Assembly: GCA_004335835.1 (NCBI GenBank)
Contig: RWJK01000880.1
Location: 1 to 64,000 of the forward strand
DNA: 64,000 bases
Direction: 5' to 3'
Source: Scenedesmus sp. ARA3
Lineage: Eukaryota; Chlorophyta; Chlorophyceae; Sphaeropleales; Scenedesmaceae
The notes beneath the pieces were generated by a model. That model was not told where the DNA came from. It saw only the letters and a program-made list of their open reading frames with translations, and searched no databases. This document shows, one piece after another, positions 10,108 through 19,260 of the stretch. Position numbers and translations under genes: made by a program. Within the stretch, counting starts at the first letter, position 1; each line of letters begins with the position of its first letter.

Positions 10108-13100
10108 AGGTGAACGACCAGCTGCTGGTGCAGCCTCAGGCGGTGCTGCTGTCGCTGGTGCGCGCGCTGCACGTCATACGCGGCGTGCTGCAGGAGGTGC
10201 GTGGCATGTGGCCTGCGTGCTGCTGTCAGGCTGTGTGTTGCGCGTGGGTGATGTAAGCAGGCGTAATGTGTTATTGCATGGCAGCTACAAGGGGACGCGC
10301 TGTTATCAACATCTGCAGCAGCAGCTAGACTGGCGCACTGGACATAAGGGTGCCTGCAGGACGGTCCCGTGTACGTGGTGGAAACCAGCGCACACTTGAT
10401 GTCAAATGTGCCATGTATGCCGTTTGCTGCTGCAGTTCACTTGTTACCCTTGCAGGACGGCTACGTGTACGTGGTGGGCACCCACCGCCTGCTGTCCCCG
10501 CTGGTCACAATTTTGTTTCTCGTACTCTTCCTCTCACTCTTTTGCTTTGTTTCACGCTTGCAGGACGGCCATGTGTATGTAGTGGGCATCAACCGGCTGC
10601 TGTCCCCGCTGGTCACACTTCTGTTCCTTGTACTCTGCTGCTCACACTTGTTGTTCCTGTCACACTTGCAGGATGGCCACGTGTATGTGGTGGGCACCAG
10701 CCGGCTGCTGTCCTCGGCTGGTCACACCTTGTTGCTGGCACTCTTTGTCTCACTTTTGCTTTGTTTCACGCTTGCAGGACGGCCATGTGTATGTGGTGGG
10801 CACCAACCGGCTGCTGTCCCCACTTGGCCACACTTCTTTCCGCATAATCTGCTGCTCACACTTTTTTTTGCTTGTGCTACAATTGCAGGACGGCCACGTG
10901 TATGTGGTGGGCACCAACCGTCTGCTGTCCCCACTGGTGAAGGCCGCTGCCGCCAGCTGCCTCAACCCCAACATGTGGTTCACTTCATCAGCATGGTCGC
11001 CCGGCACGCTCACCAACTACGCCAGCAGCAGGCGGCTCTTCAAAGAAGGCCACCAGCCCAACAGGAGGTAAGTCAAAGAGGCTGTCTGCAAGATACGTTG
11101 TGCAGCGATGCACGTAATATCTTTTTGCAAGGCAGCAGAGAAAGCAGAGGAAGCGGCTCTTCAAGGAGGGCCACCAGGAGGTGAGGCAAAGAGGTGAGGC
11201 AAAGAGGCTGCTGAGGTGAGGCAAAGAGGCTGCTGACTGCTACACCTCTTGAAACATGCATGATAATGTTAAGTCAAAGTGGCTCTTGATGTCGCAGCTG
11301 CTTGCCGCCACCCTTGTCCTTCAACCTTACTTTCACTCTTCTTGTACCATTTTCACGTAGGCTGCTTGCCGCCAAGGGCCTGCGCATGGTCACTGCGCTG
11401 TGTCCCTCCCCACCCACCAACTATGATCAATCCTTGTGTCGTTTGCTGTTGCTTGCCGCGCAGGCTGCTGGCTGCAAAAGGGCTGCGCATGGTCAACTCG
11501 CTGTGCCCCGAGCCCCCGCTGTCCTCCTCCCCAGTGCCGCGGCTGTCCTGGGACGACAAGTGGCTGCTGTACAAGCGCAGCAGGCGGCCCGGCTACAGGC
11601 TGCTGCTGGAGCAGCTGCTGCAGCAGGAGGACGCGCTGCACAGGTGGGGCGCATGTGTTTGTTATCTGGTTTGTTTAATTCTGTTCCTGCTGACGGCCCG
11701 GCTACAGGCAGCTGCTGGAGCAGCTGCTGCAGCAGGAGGATGCGCTGCACAGGTGAGGGGCTGGGCTGTACAGCCGTGCGGCATGTGTTTTGTTGTGTTT
11801 TCCTGTAGCCTGGCTGGCGGGCTAGCAGGCTGTTGGCTGCTGCTGGAGCAGCTGCTGCAGCAGGAGGACGCGCTGCATAGGTGAGGCGCATTCAGTTAGT
11901 GTTTCGTAAGTGTTCCTGCAGGCTGGCTGGTTGGCTGCTGGCTGCAGCAGGAGAAAGCGCTGCACAGGCGCATGTGGTTTGTTTGTTGGTGTTTTGTTCG
12001 TGCTGGCTGGCTGGCAGGCTGGCTGGCTGACTGGCTGGCTGGCTGGCTGGCAGGCTGGCTGGCTGGCAGGCTGGCTGGCTGGCTGGCTGGCTGGCTGCTG
12101 CTGCTGGAGCAGCTGCTGCTGCAGCAGGAGGACGCGCTGCACAGAGGCGGCCTGCTGCAGCTGCAATGAGGCTGGCTGGTGGCCGGCTTCTTCTACTGAG
12201 CCACACATAGGGTCTGCGCATTGCAGTGATGCTGCATCTGTAGTACCTTCATGACTCAACACAACACAAGCACTGCTACACCTGCCTGCGTGCTGTGCAG
12301 GTTCAAGCCGGCGGGCTCGCTGCGCGGCATGCCGCGCCACCTGCGGCTGATGGTGTTCCTGGACACCACGCGCAACACGGTTGCAATTAAGGAGGCGTTC
12401 AACCGCAACATCCCTACCATATCGCTGGTGAACACCACCAAGGACTTGTCACTCATCACGTACCCGGTGCTCGCCCGTGACTTCAGGTGTGTGTGGCGAT
12501 GCGCATTCAGGTGCTTGTTGCTGCTCTGTTGGATGTAGATGGTGTGGGTTTCCTGGTGTGGCATGTGTGACTTTGTGGTCGACAGAACGGTTTAGGACCT
12601 CGTCTTGGCTTGCATTTTGGTCATGTTGGCCATCAAGGAGGCCTTCAACCGCAACATCCCCACCATCTCACTGGTCAACACCACCAAGGACTTGTCATTG
12701 ATCACATACCCGGTGCTGGCGCGCGACTTCAGGTGCGGCTTTATGTGTGACAGCGTTGCCTACTAGCAGCAGCAGATGATTCCTGCAAATTCGTCCTGCA
12801 AGCTTGTTGCTGAGCGATGAATAGCATGTCGCTACACGCCTAGCTTGACCCTTGCTGTGCTGGCGCTGGATTTTGACTGTGCATCTGCTGCGCTTCGGCT
12901 GCGACGGTATGCCTGCAAATGCATGTGCCGGTGTTTTGCTGCTCCTACGTGTATGCATTGTGTCTGCCTGACCTCTGCCATCGCGCGTGCCTGAAGCACA
13001 GATGCGGAGCTGCACTGTTGAGCTGTCCCTCTCCTCCTGCGCAGCTGTGCTGGATGCTAACCCAGCGTCGCATGCATCCTGCTGCTGCATCCTGCTGTTT

Positions 13101-13674
13101 CTTGCTGGATCTGCTGCTGCTTGCAGCCCCGCCTTTGTGCACTTCTTCCTGGACTGGATCGTCAAGGTGCATGCAATTGTGTCTGCCCTGCCCTCTGCCA
13201 TTGCGCGTGCCTGTAGCACAGACTCAGGGCTGCACTGTTGAGCTGTCCCTCTCCTCCTGCGCAGCTGCTTTTGTTGCTAATCTTCGCATGCTTCCTGCTG
13301 CTTGCTGCCTGTGTTCTTGTGCCGCAACGCAGCCCTGCCTTTGTGCACTTCTTCCTGGACTGGATCGTCAAGGTGGCAAATGCACTTGTGCTTGCCCGAC
13401 CTCTGCCATTGTGCGTGCCTCAAGGACAGGCTCGGAGCTACGGTATCGAGCTGTCCCTCTCCTCCTGCGCAGCTGCTAGTGTTGCTAACCCAGCTTCAAA
13501 CGTGCCCTGCTGTGGCCGACTGCTGTTTGCTGCATGTCATTGTTTTCTGTGCTGCTGCGCAGCCCTGCCTTTGTGCACTTCTTCCTGGACTGGATCGTCA
13601 AGGTGGCCAACGCAGCTCCTGGGGAGGCAGGCAGGCAGCGGCAGCAGCTGCTGGAGGAGGCGCGGAGCGGCTAG
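8951..13674 (+). CDS. Mitochondrial-type small-subunit ribosomal protein uS2
   Basis: Component of the organellar 30S-type subunit. Seven exons join in phase: 8951-9394, 9722-9787, 10110-10196, 10889-11067, 11464-11643, 12301-12486 and 13563-13674, giving 417 residues. The start (two ATGs in a row at 8951) is a choice; the first 50 residues are Arg-containing and nearly free of acidic residues, as in a mitochondrial presequence, then a Gln/Ser-rich stretch follows. uS2 landmarks are HVYVVGTNRLLSPLVKAAAA, then WSPGTLTN (equivalent to the conserved GGTLTN), and a C-terminal part with VFLDTTRNTVAIKEAFNR and IPTISLVNTTKDLSLITYPV, matching the Rossmann-like end of S2. The protein is longer than bacterial S2 because of the N-terminal low-complexity part. 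Assignment to mitochondrion rather than chloroplast is inference: chloroplast S2 is normally plastid-encoded. Five of its exons have tandem partial copies. Confidence 0.87.
9661..9721 (+). repeat. (CTG)n tract running into a 3' splice site
   Basis: An interrupted run of CTG/CCG triplets ends in CTGCCAG directly before uS2m exon 2 (9722). It takes the place normally held by a polypyrimidine tract. Confidence 0.8.
10050..10109 (+). repeat. (CTG)n tract forming the 3' splice site of uS2m exon 3
   Basis: About 19 CTG units in a row end in CTGCAG at 10109, and exon 3 begins at 10110. Both intron end and splice acceptor are built from the triplet repeat. Confidence 0.85.
10345..10940 (+). repeat. 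Ladder of splice acceptor plus first 48 bases of uS2m exon 4
   Basis: Five clear units of about 110 bases carry CTTGCAG (or ATTGCAG) followed by a segment coding DG(H/Y)VYVVG(T/I)(N/H/S)RLLSPL. They start near 10457, 10561, 10671, 10777 and 10889. A sixth, diverged unit starts near 10359. Only the last continues into the full exon; the others leave the exon sequence at CTGGT. Spacers are pyrimidine-rich and similar to each other. The reading frame happens to stay open through several units. Confidence 0.9.
11030..11240 (+). repeat. Partial copies of the 3' end of uS2m exon 4
   Basis: The exon end coding RRLFKEGHQ, with its GTAAGT donor, recurs at about 11150-11180 with GTGAGG. Short repeats of GTGAGGCAAAGAGGCTGCTG then run to about 11235, so the donor region itself is repeated. 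Confidence 0.8.
11345..11520 (+). repeat. Duplicated head of uS2m exon 5
   Basis: Acceptor plus LLAAKGLRMV appears at about 11358-11400 and, as the real exon head, at 11461-11520. The upstream copy continues T-A-L-C-P where the exon has N-S-L-C-P. It carries both synonymous and amino-acid changes. Confidence 0.8.
11590..12170 (+). repeat. Copies of the uS2m exon 5 end plus a GGCT minisatellite
   Basis: The segment coding LLLEQLLQQEDALHR (end of exon 5, to 11643) recurs at about 11706-11752, 11835-11881, 11940-11970 (short) and 12099-12147. Between the last two, at about 12003-12100, lies a tract of GGCTGGCTGGCA/GGCT units with some 20 GGCT repeats. Confidence 0.85.
12385..12735 (+). repeat. 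Second copy of the uS2m exon 6 end, all differences synonymous
   Basis: Exon 6 ends at 12486. Its last 34 codons (AIKEAFNRNIPTISLVNTTK and onward to ARDF) recur at 12629-12730 with the same protein sequence. Twelve codons differ and every difference is silent. The copy ends in the same AG|GTG donor, but I see no strong acceptor directly in front of it. Confidence 0.92.
13118..13606 (+). repeat. Three copies of the acceptor and first 40 bases of uS2m exon 7
   Basis: Segments coding PAFVHFFLDWIVK begin near 13127, 13333 and 13563 (real exon). The first two leave the exon sequence just after AAGGTG, so each copy is flanked by AG and GT. About 150 bases upstream of each are also similar (GAGCTGTCCCTCTCCTCC at about 13021, 13241 and 13449). 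Confidence 0.88.
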
Positions 13675-14145
13675 AAGCGGAGTAGCGGCACCGCTGCTGC
13701 GCACATAATCAGACTAGTCTCAGCACTGTTGCATGGCCATGGAGTGCAGCGGCAGCAGCTGCTGGAGGAGGCGCAGAGCGGCTGGAGGGCGAGGTGCAGC
13801 AGCCAGCAGCGGCACTGCTGCTGCGTACATCATCAGACTGTTGCATGGCCATGGAGTGCAGCGGCAGCAGCTGCTGGAGGAGGCGCAGAGCGGCTAGAGG
13901 CGTGCACCAGTTAGAGACGCAGAGCAATGAGATGAGCGGCTGCAAGCAGCGCGTCGCTGCCGCGCAGGGCCAGCGCTGCATGTTTAAGAGGTGGAGGCTG
14001 CCAGCAGCGGCAGCTGCTGCTGGAGGAGGCGCAGAGCGGCTAGAGGCGGAGGTGCAGCAGCCAGCAGCGGCACTGCTGCTGCGCACAGCATCAGACTGTT
14101 GCATGGCCATGGAGTGCAGCGGCAGCAGCTATTGCAGGAGGCGCA
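13630..14145 (+). repeat. Copies of the uS2m terminal coding segment beyond its stop
   Basis: The last coding bases (GGCAGCAGCTGCTGGAGGAG through the TAG stop) recur near 13750, 13863, 14008 and 14122, each with GCGGCTAGAGGCG or GCGGCTGGAGG after it. These lie in the 3' flank or 3' UTR. Spacers also share blocks such as TAGAGACGCAGAGCA. Confidence 0.85.
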
Positions 14146-15157
14146 GCGCGGCTGGAGGCGTGAGCCAGCTAGAGACGCAGAGCAGGGAGATGAGCGGCTG
14201 CAAGCAGCGCGACGCTGCCGCACAGTACCAGCGCTGCACGGTTTGGTTTAGAGGCGGAGGCTGCCAGCAGGGCACTGCTGCTCGGCGAAGCACCAGAGTT
14301 GGCTGGGAGTGTTTTTGGACATGTGCTGCATTGTGTTGGGGTTGCCACCCAATATGTTGGGTCGAGCTGGGGTGTGTGTGTGTTTGCCTGGCCTCTGAGT
14401 GCGACGCAGTTGCTGCCAGCAGCGTATTTGGTGGCAGCGCAGCAGCAGCAGCATTGAGGGGGAGTGCCACTCATGCGGCATGTGGCAGGGACTGTGCGCG
14501 CACGCCACTGGCCAGCGCCTTGCCAGGCAGCGCTGCATGCGTTGTACACTTCTGCAAAATGCTGCTGGCCACTGGACATGCGCGGGGTCCTAAGATGGAT
14601 TGATACATCAGGATGGCACTGGCAGCACTTGTGCCGGTGCAGGGCCATGTGCATCACTCAGTGCCTGTTGTACTACTGAGTGATTGATGTGCCAGCTGGC
14701 ACGCGCATGGCTGCAGTTGCACTGCTGAGAGGGTAACCACTTCACTTTATGTCCGTGTCATTCTTAGTTATGATGGGATCGGTGGCTGTTTGACACCTGC
14801 AAGCGGGTCTGAGGGCATAGGGTAGTATGTTTGTACAAACACCCGGGTAGCTTTGACCGTCGTGCCAAGGACTGCTCAGCAGTGCTTCACCCGTCCTTCA
14901 GACAAATAAGAAACAGACTGCGCAAGCATCCGTGCAGCAAATAGTGATGCGGCAGGTGACAGACGCGTAGAGGACAGTAGTGGTTGCATTGTACGCCAAG
15001 CAGTCTGCAGCCGCACTCCGGCGATCACACGATCTGGCTGCTCATCAAGACTTAAAGTGCTCAATTCAAGACTGTTGGGAGCTTACACTGCTTCAACCAG
15101 CGCAGCAGCTGCGTTTGACCAAACAGCCTTCCCGCCTACAACCTACAGTTCGTCACG
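14146..15157. other. Intergenic stretch without a recognised gene
   Basis: It follows the uS2m 3' repeats. I see no conserved protein segment, no tRNA-like cloverleaf and no clear promoter. GC is lower than in the exons. Confidence 0.4.
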
Positions 15158-16403
15158 ATGCCGCCCATGGCAGTAGTCGCAATAGTGATACTTGCTTGTT
15201 TTGCTGACCAAGGTGCTGGAGGTGAGCGCAACAGCGGGCAGGGCACGTGATCAACTACCCTGGCCAGCTCTGCAGCAGTCCTGTACAGGACATGTGGCAT
15301 GGTACAATCAGCATCTGATGCTCAAGTAGAGTGCCCAAGCAGTATATTATCACCTGAAAATAGTTGTCTGCACGTACGTACGAGTTCAGTGCGGCGTCGA
15401 CCGACAGTTTGCAGCGCAGCAGGCACCTGACACTGAGTTGTTCAAACCTGCAGTGCTGGTTGTTATGCAGCAGCATACCATGGGGTGCTGCACAGTTGGC
15501 CGGAAAGGGTCACAGATGGCTTGAATAAACAAGCAAACTGTTTCAATAACAGCGGCAGAGATGCTACATACCTTGCCATCCATCATAAGACTGGGTTGCT
15601 GACCCGATGCTGCTCTGCCTTCCCCACGCCAGGCGCTACAACAACAGCAGGGCGCACAGCATATAATGCCTCTCACAGCAGTACTCTCCGATCTTCAGCA
15701 GCAGCGCTTGCCACCAGGTACTCTGCTGCTGGCAGCACTATGAACTGGCTTGGGCGCACATCCTCGATTGCTGCTGCTGCTGCCAGCCAGGCCCTACAGG
15801 AGAGCTCAGCACACAGCATGGCTGCAGGTGAGGCTCCTGCAAGGCGATAGGCTAGACAGCACCAGGTATGTTGCTGGTTGCAGCCAGCATAACGCTGGCT
15901 GCTGCATGAACAGCATGGGACATGGCTGTCAAAGCTGTTGGGCGCTCAGCAATTGTGCCACAGTGTGCATGTGCATTTTTGGGCAGGCAGAGCTCCCATG
16001 TGCTGAACTGCAAGTCCCACTGCGCAGCAGCAGCGCAACCCTGTTAAATGTAGAAGGCCAATCCATCTATCGTTGTGCTCCATTCTGCCTGTATGCATAA
16101 CCAACACTTGGCTTGCTTGCATCTGCAATTCATCCTTACATTGTGCCCACAGCCGCTGCTGCTCACACAGCAAGCAATTCTGACCACCGCGCCCATGCCA
16201 CCGAAGCTGTCAGCGACACAGCATTTGAAAAGAGTGGATTTGGCAGCGGCCTCTCTGAAAGCAGTATCATCGGCCGTCCTGTAGCAAGGATGCTCAAACC
16301 TACCAAGAGGCGCAGGAACGCCCCAGGCAACGGCAGCGCACCACGCAACAGGCGCCTATTGCAGGAGACTGCTGCTGCTATTGCTAGCAGGGCGCATGCT
16401 TGA
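15158..16403 (+). CDS. Unrecognised 169-residue protein, three exons
   Basis: I do not recognise the family. Three exons join in phase 1: 15158-15221, 15633-15827 and 16153-16403, with GTGAGC and GTGAGG donors and CCAG and ACAG acceptors. The first exon codes a hydrophobic start (MPPMAVVAIVILACFADQG) that could be a signal peptide or anchor. The middle is rich in Ala, Ser and Thr. The last exon is better mixed (EAVSDTAFEKSGFGSGLSES) and ends with a basic patch (KPTKRRRN), then RRLLQETAAAIASRAHA. The phase agreement over two introns is the main argument that it is real. The first exon is the least certain part, and the whole could be a lineage-specific gene. Confidence 0.5.
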
Positions 16404-17267
16404 AACAAACTGCTACCCTCACAGCTGCCGCTACTGCAGCATGTGGAGCTAGGCAGAATGTATGTGCGTCTCAGCTGCTACAGTTGTTGGGCAGAACTTG
16501 TTGGGTAGAAAGGGGTATGCTGGCTTGCCCTGCTCTGTTGGCAGTGGTTTTAGAGGGTAAGTTGGAGATTTGTCACTGTTGACTAGCACCGTTCCAGCAC
16601 CGGCCGCAACATGCTGCTGCTGTTACTCTTCTTTGCATGGAGGCGTCACTTGGGGAACAGCACATTATTTGGTGTGTGGCTCATCTGTGCTCTGCTTTTG
16701 CATCTGCTGCACCTTTGGGGGATGGGTTATAAAGACTGCAGCAGGCAGAGCCACCATTTGATGTCGCACAAGGCCCCTGCAGACTCAGCTCGAAGCATTA
16801 CGGTTTGAGTTGTTGCAACACCACATGTGCCGCAACATGCACATCTATTTCATTTTGAACGCTGCACACCATTTGTTCACTTGCCTGAGATACGGCAAGA
16901 GGCTGCATGTGTGCCATGCCAGAGGGAAGCTACCACACTCCACATTTGGTTTTGGCACACATAGACGGATGTACTACTATAAATGCATGTGCAGTGCATG
17001 GCCTTGGTTGGACACAAGGTATATGACTGGCATTTCCTGCAAAGCAATGCAGCACTTTGCATAACAACATATGCAGGTGCTGCTGCATCGCAAAAAGGGG
17101 AACACTGCATGGCATTGCAGACACAGCTGCTGTCCTACATGCCGCTTGGGCTGCATGATAAGGGCTTGTTTTGCTTGCTGCTGAGCACAGACTTTGCCAG
17201 CTTTTGTGTTTGCTTCAGCATTGCTTTGCGTCTGCGGCAAATCTGGTGCCCTTGCAAAACTGGACGC

Positions 17268-17943
17268 TGCAAATGCGCTCTGCAAGGTAGTTTGCTCAGC
17301 CTGCTTCCAGCTTGCTTACGGGGTATCTGCATTTTGGGTTCCTCCTTGTCGAGCTCTATACAAAACAAACTCACCATTTCATGCTGTGGGGGCTGGTTGG
17401 GGTGCTGGTGCTGCTATGCTGCTGTCTGACATGCATCCATGTCGCAGCAGTGGTTTTGGATATAACAATGTCTTTGGCTGTGCAGCAGCTTTGGCTGTAC
17501 ACCAGGGACATGGCCGGCAGTGTATGCAATGTGCCATTCAGCTACAAACCTGAAGCTGCAATCTCATGGCGAGGGTGTGATGGGCTGGGTTACAAACACA
17601 GGCTCGATGCATGGCATTGGCCACACTGCTGGTTTTTGTAAAGGCCACCTGTGCTGCATGAATAGGGTATTGTGCCTTTTGATGAACGCTGTCTGTTTCA
17701 CCATTTCATTCTAGGTATGTGGCAACATTGCAGCCCTTGAAAGACAGGACACTGCAAAGTGCGCTGTGCAAGGTAGATCTGTCCAGCATGCTGCCAGCTT
17801 GCTTACTGGCAGCAGCGTTTGTTCTGTGTTTCTGGCCGAGTCACATACGAGATGACTTGCTAGTGATTTCATTGGGGGCTGAGGTGCTGTGTGCTGCTAT
17901 GCTGCTGCCTGACATGCATTCATGTTGCGCAGCGGCTGTAGGC
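17268..17943. repeat. Imperfect direct duplication about 480 bases apart
   Basis: The block around TGCAAGGTAG...CCAGCTTGCTTAC occurs at about 17280-17320 and 17767-17806. The block CTGACATGCATNCATGT with its GTGCTGCTATGCTGCTG lead occurs at about 17405-17445 and 17886-17928. Order and spacing are roughly kept. Confidence 0.65.
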
Positions 17944-18243
17944 TAGGCATTGCGGGGTATCTGACTGCATCTCAACTGTGAGTGGCGCACAATGTGCTGT
18001 GGAGTGCTTCTCTGCTGGTTGTCGACCAGCGGCAGCTTGCAACTTTTGCGCCCGGCCTGTTCTGCATGTTGATTTGCTGTTGTTGAACTTGTTGCCAAAT
18101 CCTGCAAGGGCGGCTGTGGCGGTGGTCCTTACATTAAATAGCAGCACCACTGCTCTGCGGCTGACCTGCGTTACCCAATCTTATACATCCTGGCATAGTA
18201 AGGTGCAAACACATGGCTACATGAACACTAATTTGCTGGCTGG

Positions 18244-18274
18244 TTTATGGGTTTAGGGTTTATGGTTTGGTTTA
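18244..18274 (+). repeat. Short telomere-like TTTAGGG motif cluster
   Basis: Two exact TTTAGGG units and near matches (TTTATGG, TTTATGG, TTTGG) lie within about 30 bases. TTTAGGG and TTTTAGGG are telomere repeats of plants and green algae, but the array is too short to claim a former telomere. Confidence 0.35.
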
Positions 18275-19260
18275 GGGTGTCTGTTTTTGTACTGCTGCTG
18301 CGAGCTGGCCATGCCACTGCCAGTGGTGGTGACCACCTGTGCTGCCTGTTCTGCATGCTGCATGTTGCATGTTGCCTTGCTGTTGGTTGTGTGCAGCACC
18401 ATTGTCTGCACAGCACTTGTCTGCCCATACTTGTTTCTGCATGCCTTTGACATGCCACGCTGCACAATGGGCCCTTGACCACAAGCTGGATCTGCTGCTT
18501 TTGTCCGGGATCAGTCAGCGTGCAGCACGCACCCTTGCATGCCATGTGATAAGCAGCACAGCATGCGAGCTGCAGCATTGCAGCTGCTTGCTGCGCTGTG
18601 AATGCAGCCACATCTCATGGGCTGGATCAACTTTGTAGCTATACTTGGCATAAGTGGGGCTCCTTGCCTGTGCCTGCAGTGCTTGCAGGACTGTCAGGGC
18701 TTTGAGGCACTTTGAGAGTTTGAGAAGGCAGCGGCATACTGGCTGATGCTCACCTGTGCACACGTGCCAATGGTTTTGTTGAAACTGACCAGCGCGATAT
18801 ATGCGGCTGTTTCAGCGCTGGCCTGCAGAGTGCTTTGGTTCCGTAGCAATCTGTCCATGGGCCTGCTGTGGCCTATCTGTTTGCATGCGCTGTATGGATG
18901 AAAATGACTGTGGTTTAAAGCATGGAAACATGTTCCAGCTCTTCTAGCAGCTGTGGCTATCATGCACTGTGTATGCACATGTTTAAACGACTCTGATGTG
19001 TTGCAACCCAACCTGGGCAATGGAGGATGCAGTTGTCCAGGGTTTCCTGAAGTTTGGGGTTATTGTGGTGGTTATGGTGTCAGAGCGAGGTCATAGTACC
19101 AGCATGTCAATGCCAACATAAGATGGTGTAGCTCACTATGTTGTCAAATCTTTTAGTAGCGGCCGTAGCTGCGGCTGCTATCGAAATGCCAAAGCGCGCC
19201 ACACGCAACATTTGAACAGGCTGCTTTACAGCTTAGGCCTAATCTGCTGCAAAAGCTTCC

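Larger units (their letters stand above)
16404..19260. other. Gene-poor interval with decayed duplications
   Basis: No open frame here looks like a conserved protein. One imperfect duplication is visible: blocks at about 17268-17460 recur in the same order at about 17752-17943. A short interstitial run of TTTAGGG-like units lies at about 18246-18272. The last 100 bases before 19261 presumably include the 5' leader of the SUN-domain gene. Confidence 0.5.

Noticed and set aside
9915..10256. Frames with long poly-Gln or poly-Leu at 9915-10256 as separate small proteins
   Set aside because: They are readings of the (CTG)n intron tract that ends at the acceptor of uS2m exon 3.
10345..10940. Regularly spaced repeats resembling a CRISPR array
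   Set aside because: Repeats contain exon sequence and splice acceptors, spacers resemble each other, and the context is a eukaryotic nuclear gene.
10369..11184. A 271-codon open frame running through the uS2m exon 4 ladder, with repeated hydrophobic stretches that look like membrane helices
   Set aside because: It reads through five splice acceptors and intron spacers, and phase analysis places the real exon at 10889-11067. The hydrophobic stretches are translated pyrimidine-rich intron ends.
18244..18274. Interstitial telomere as a sign of a chromosome fusion
   Set aside because: Only two exact TTTAGGG units are present, too few to support a former chromosome end.
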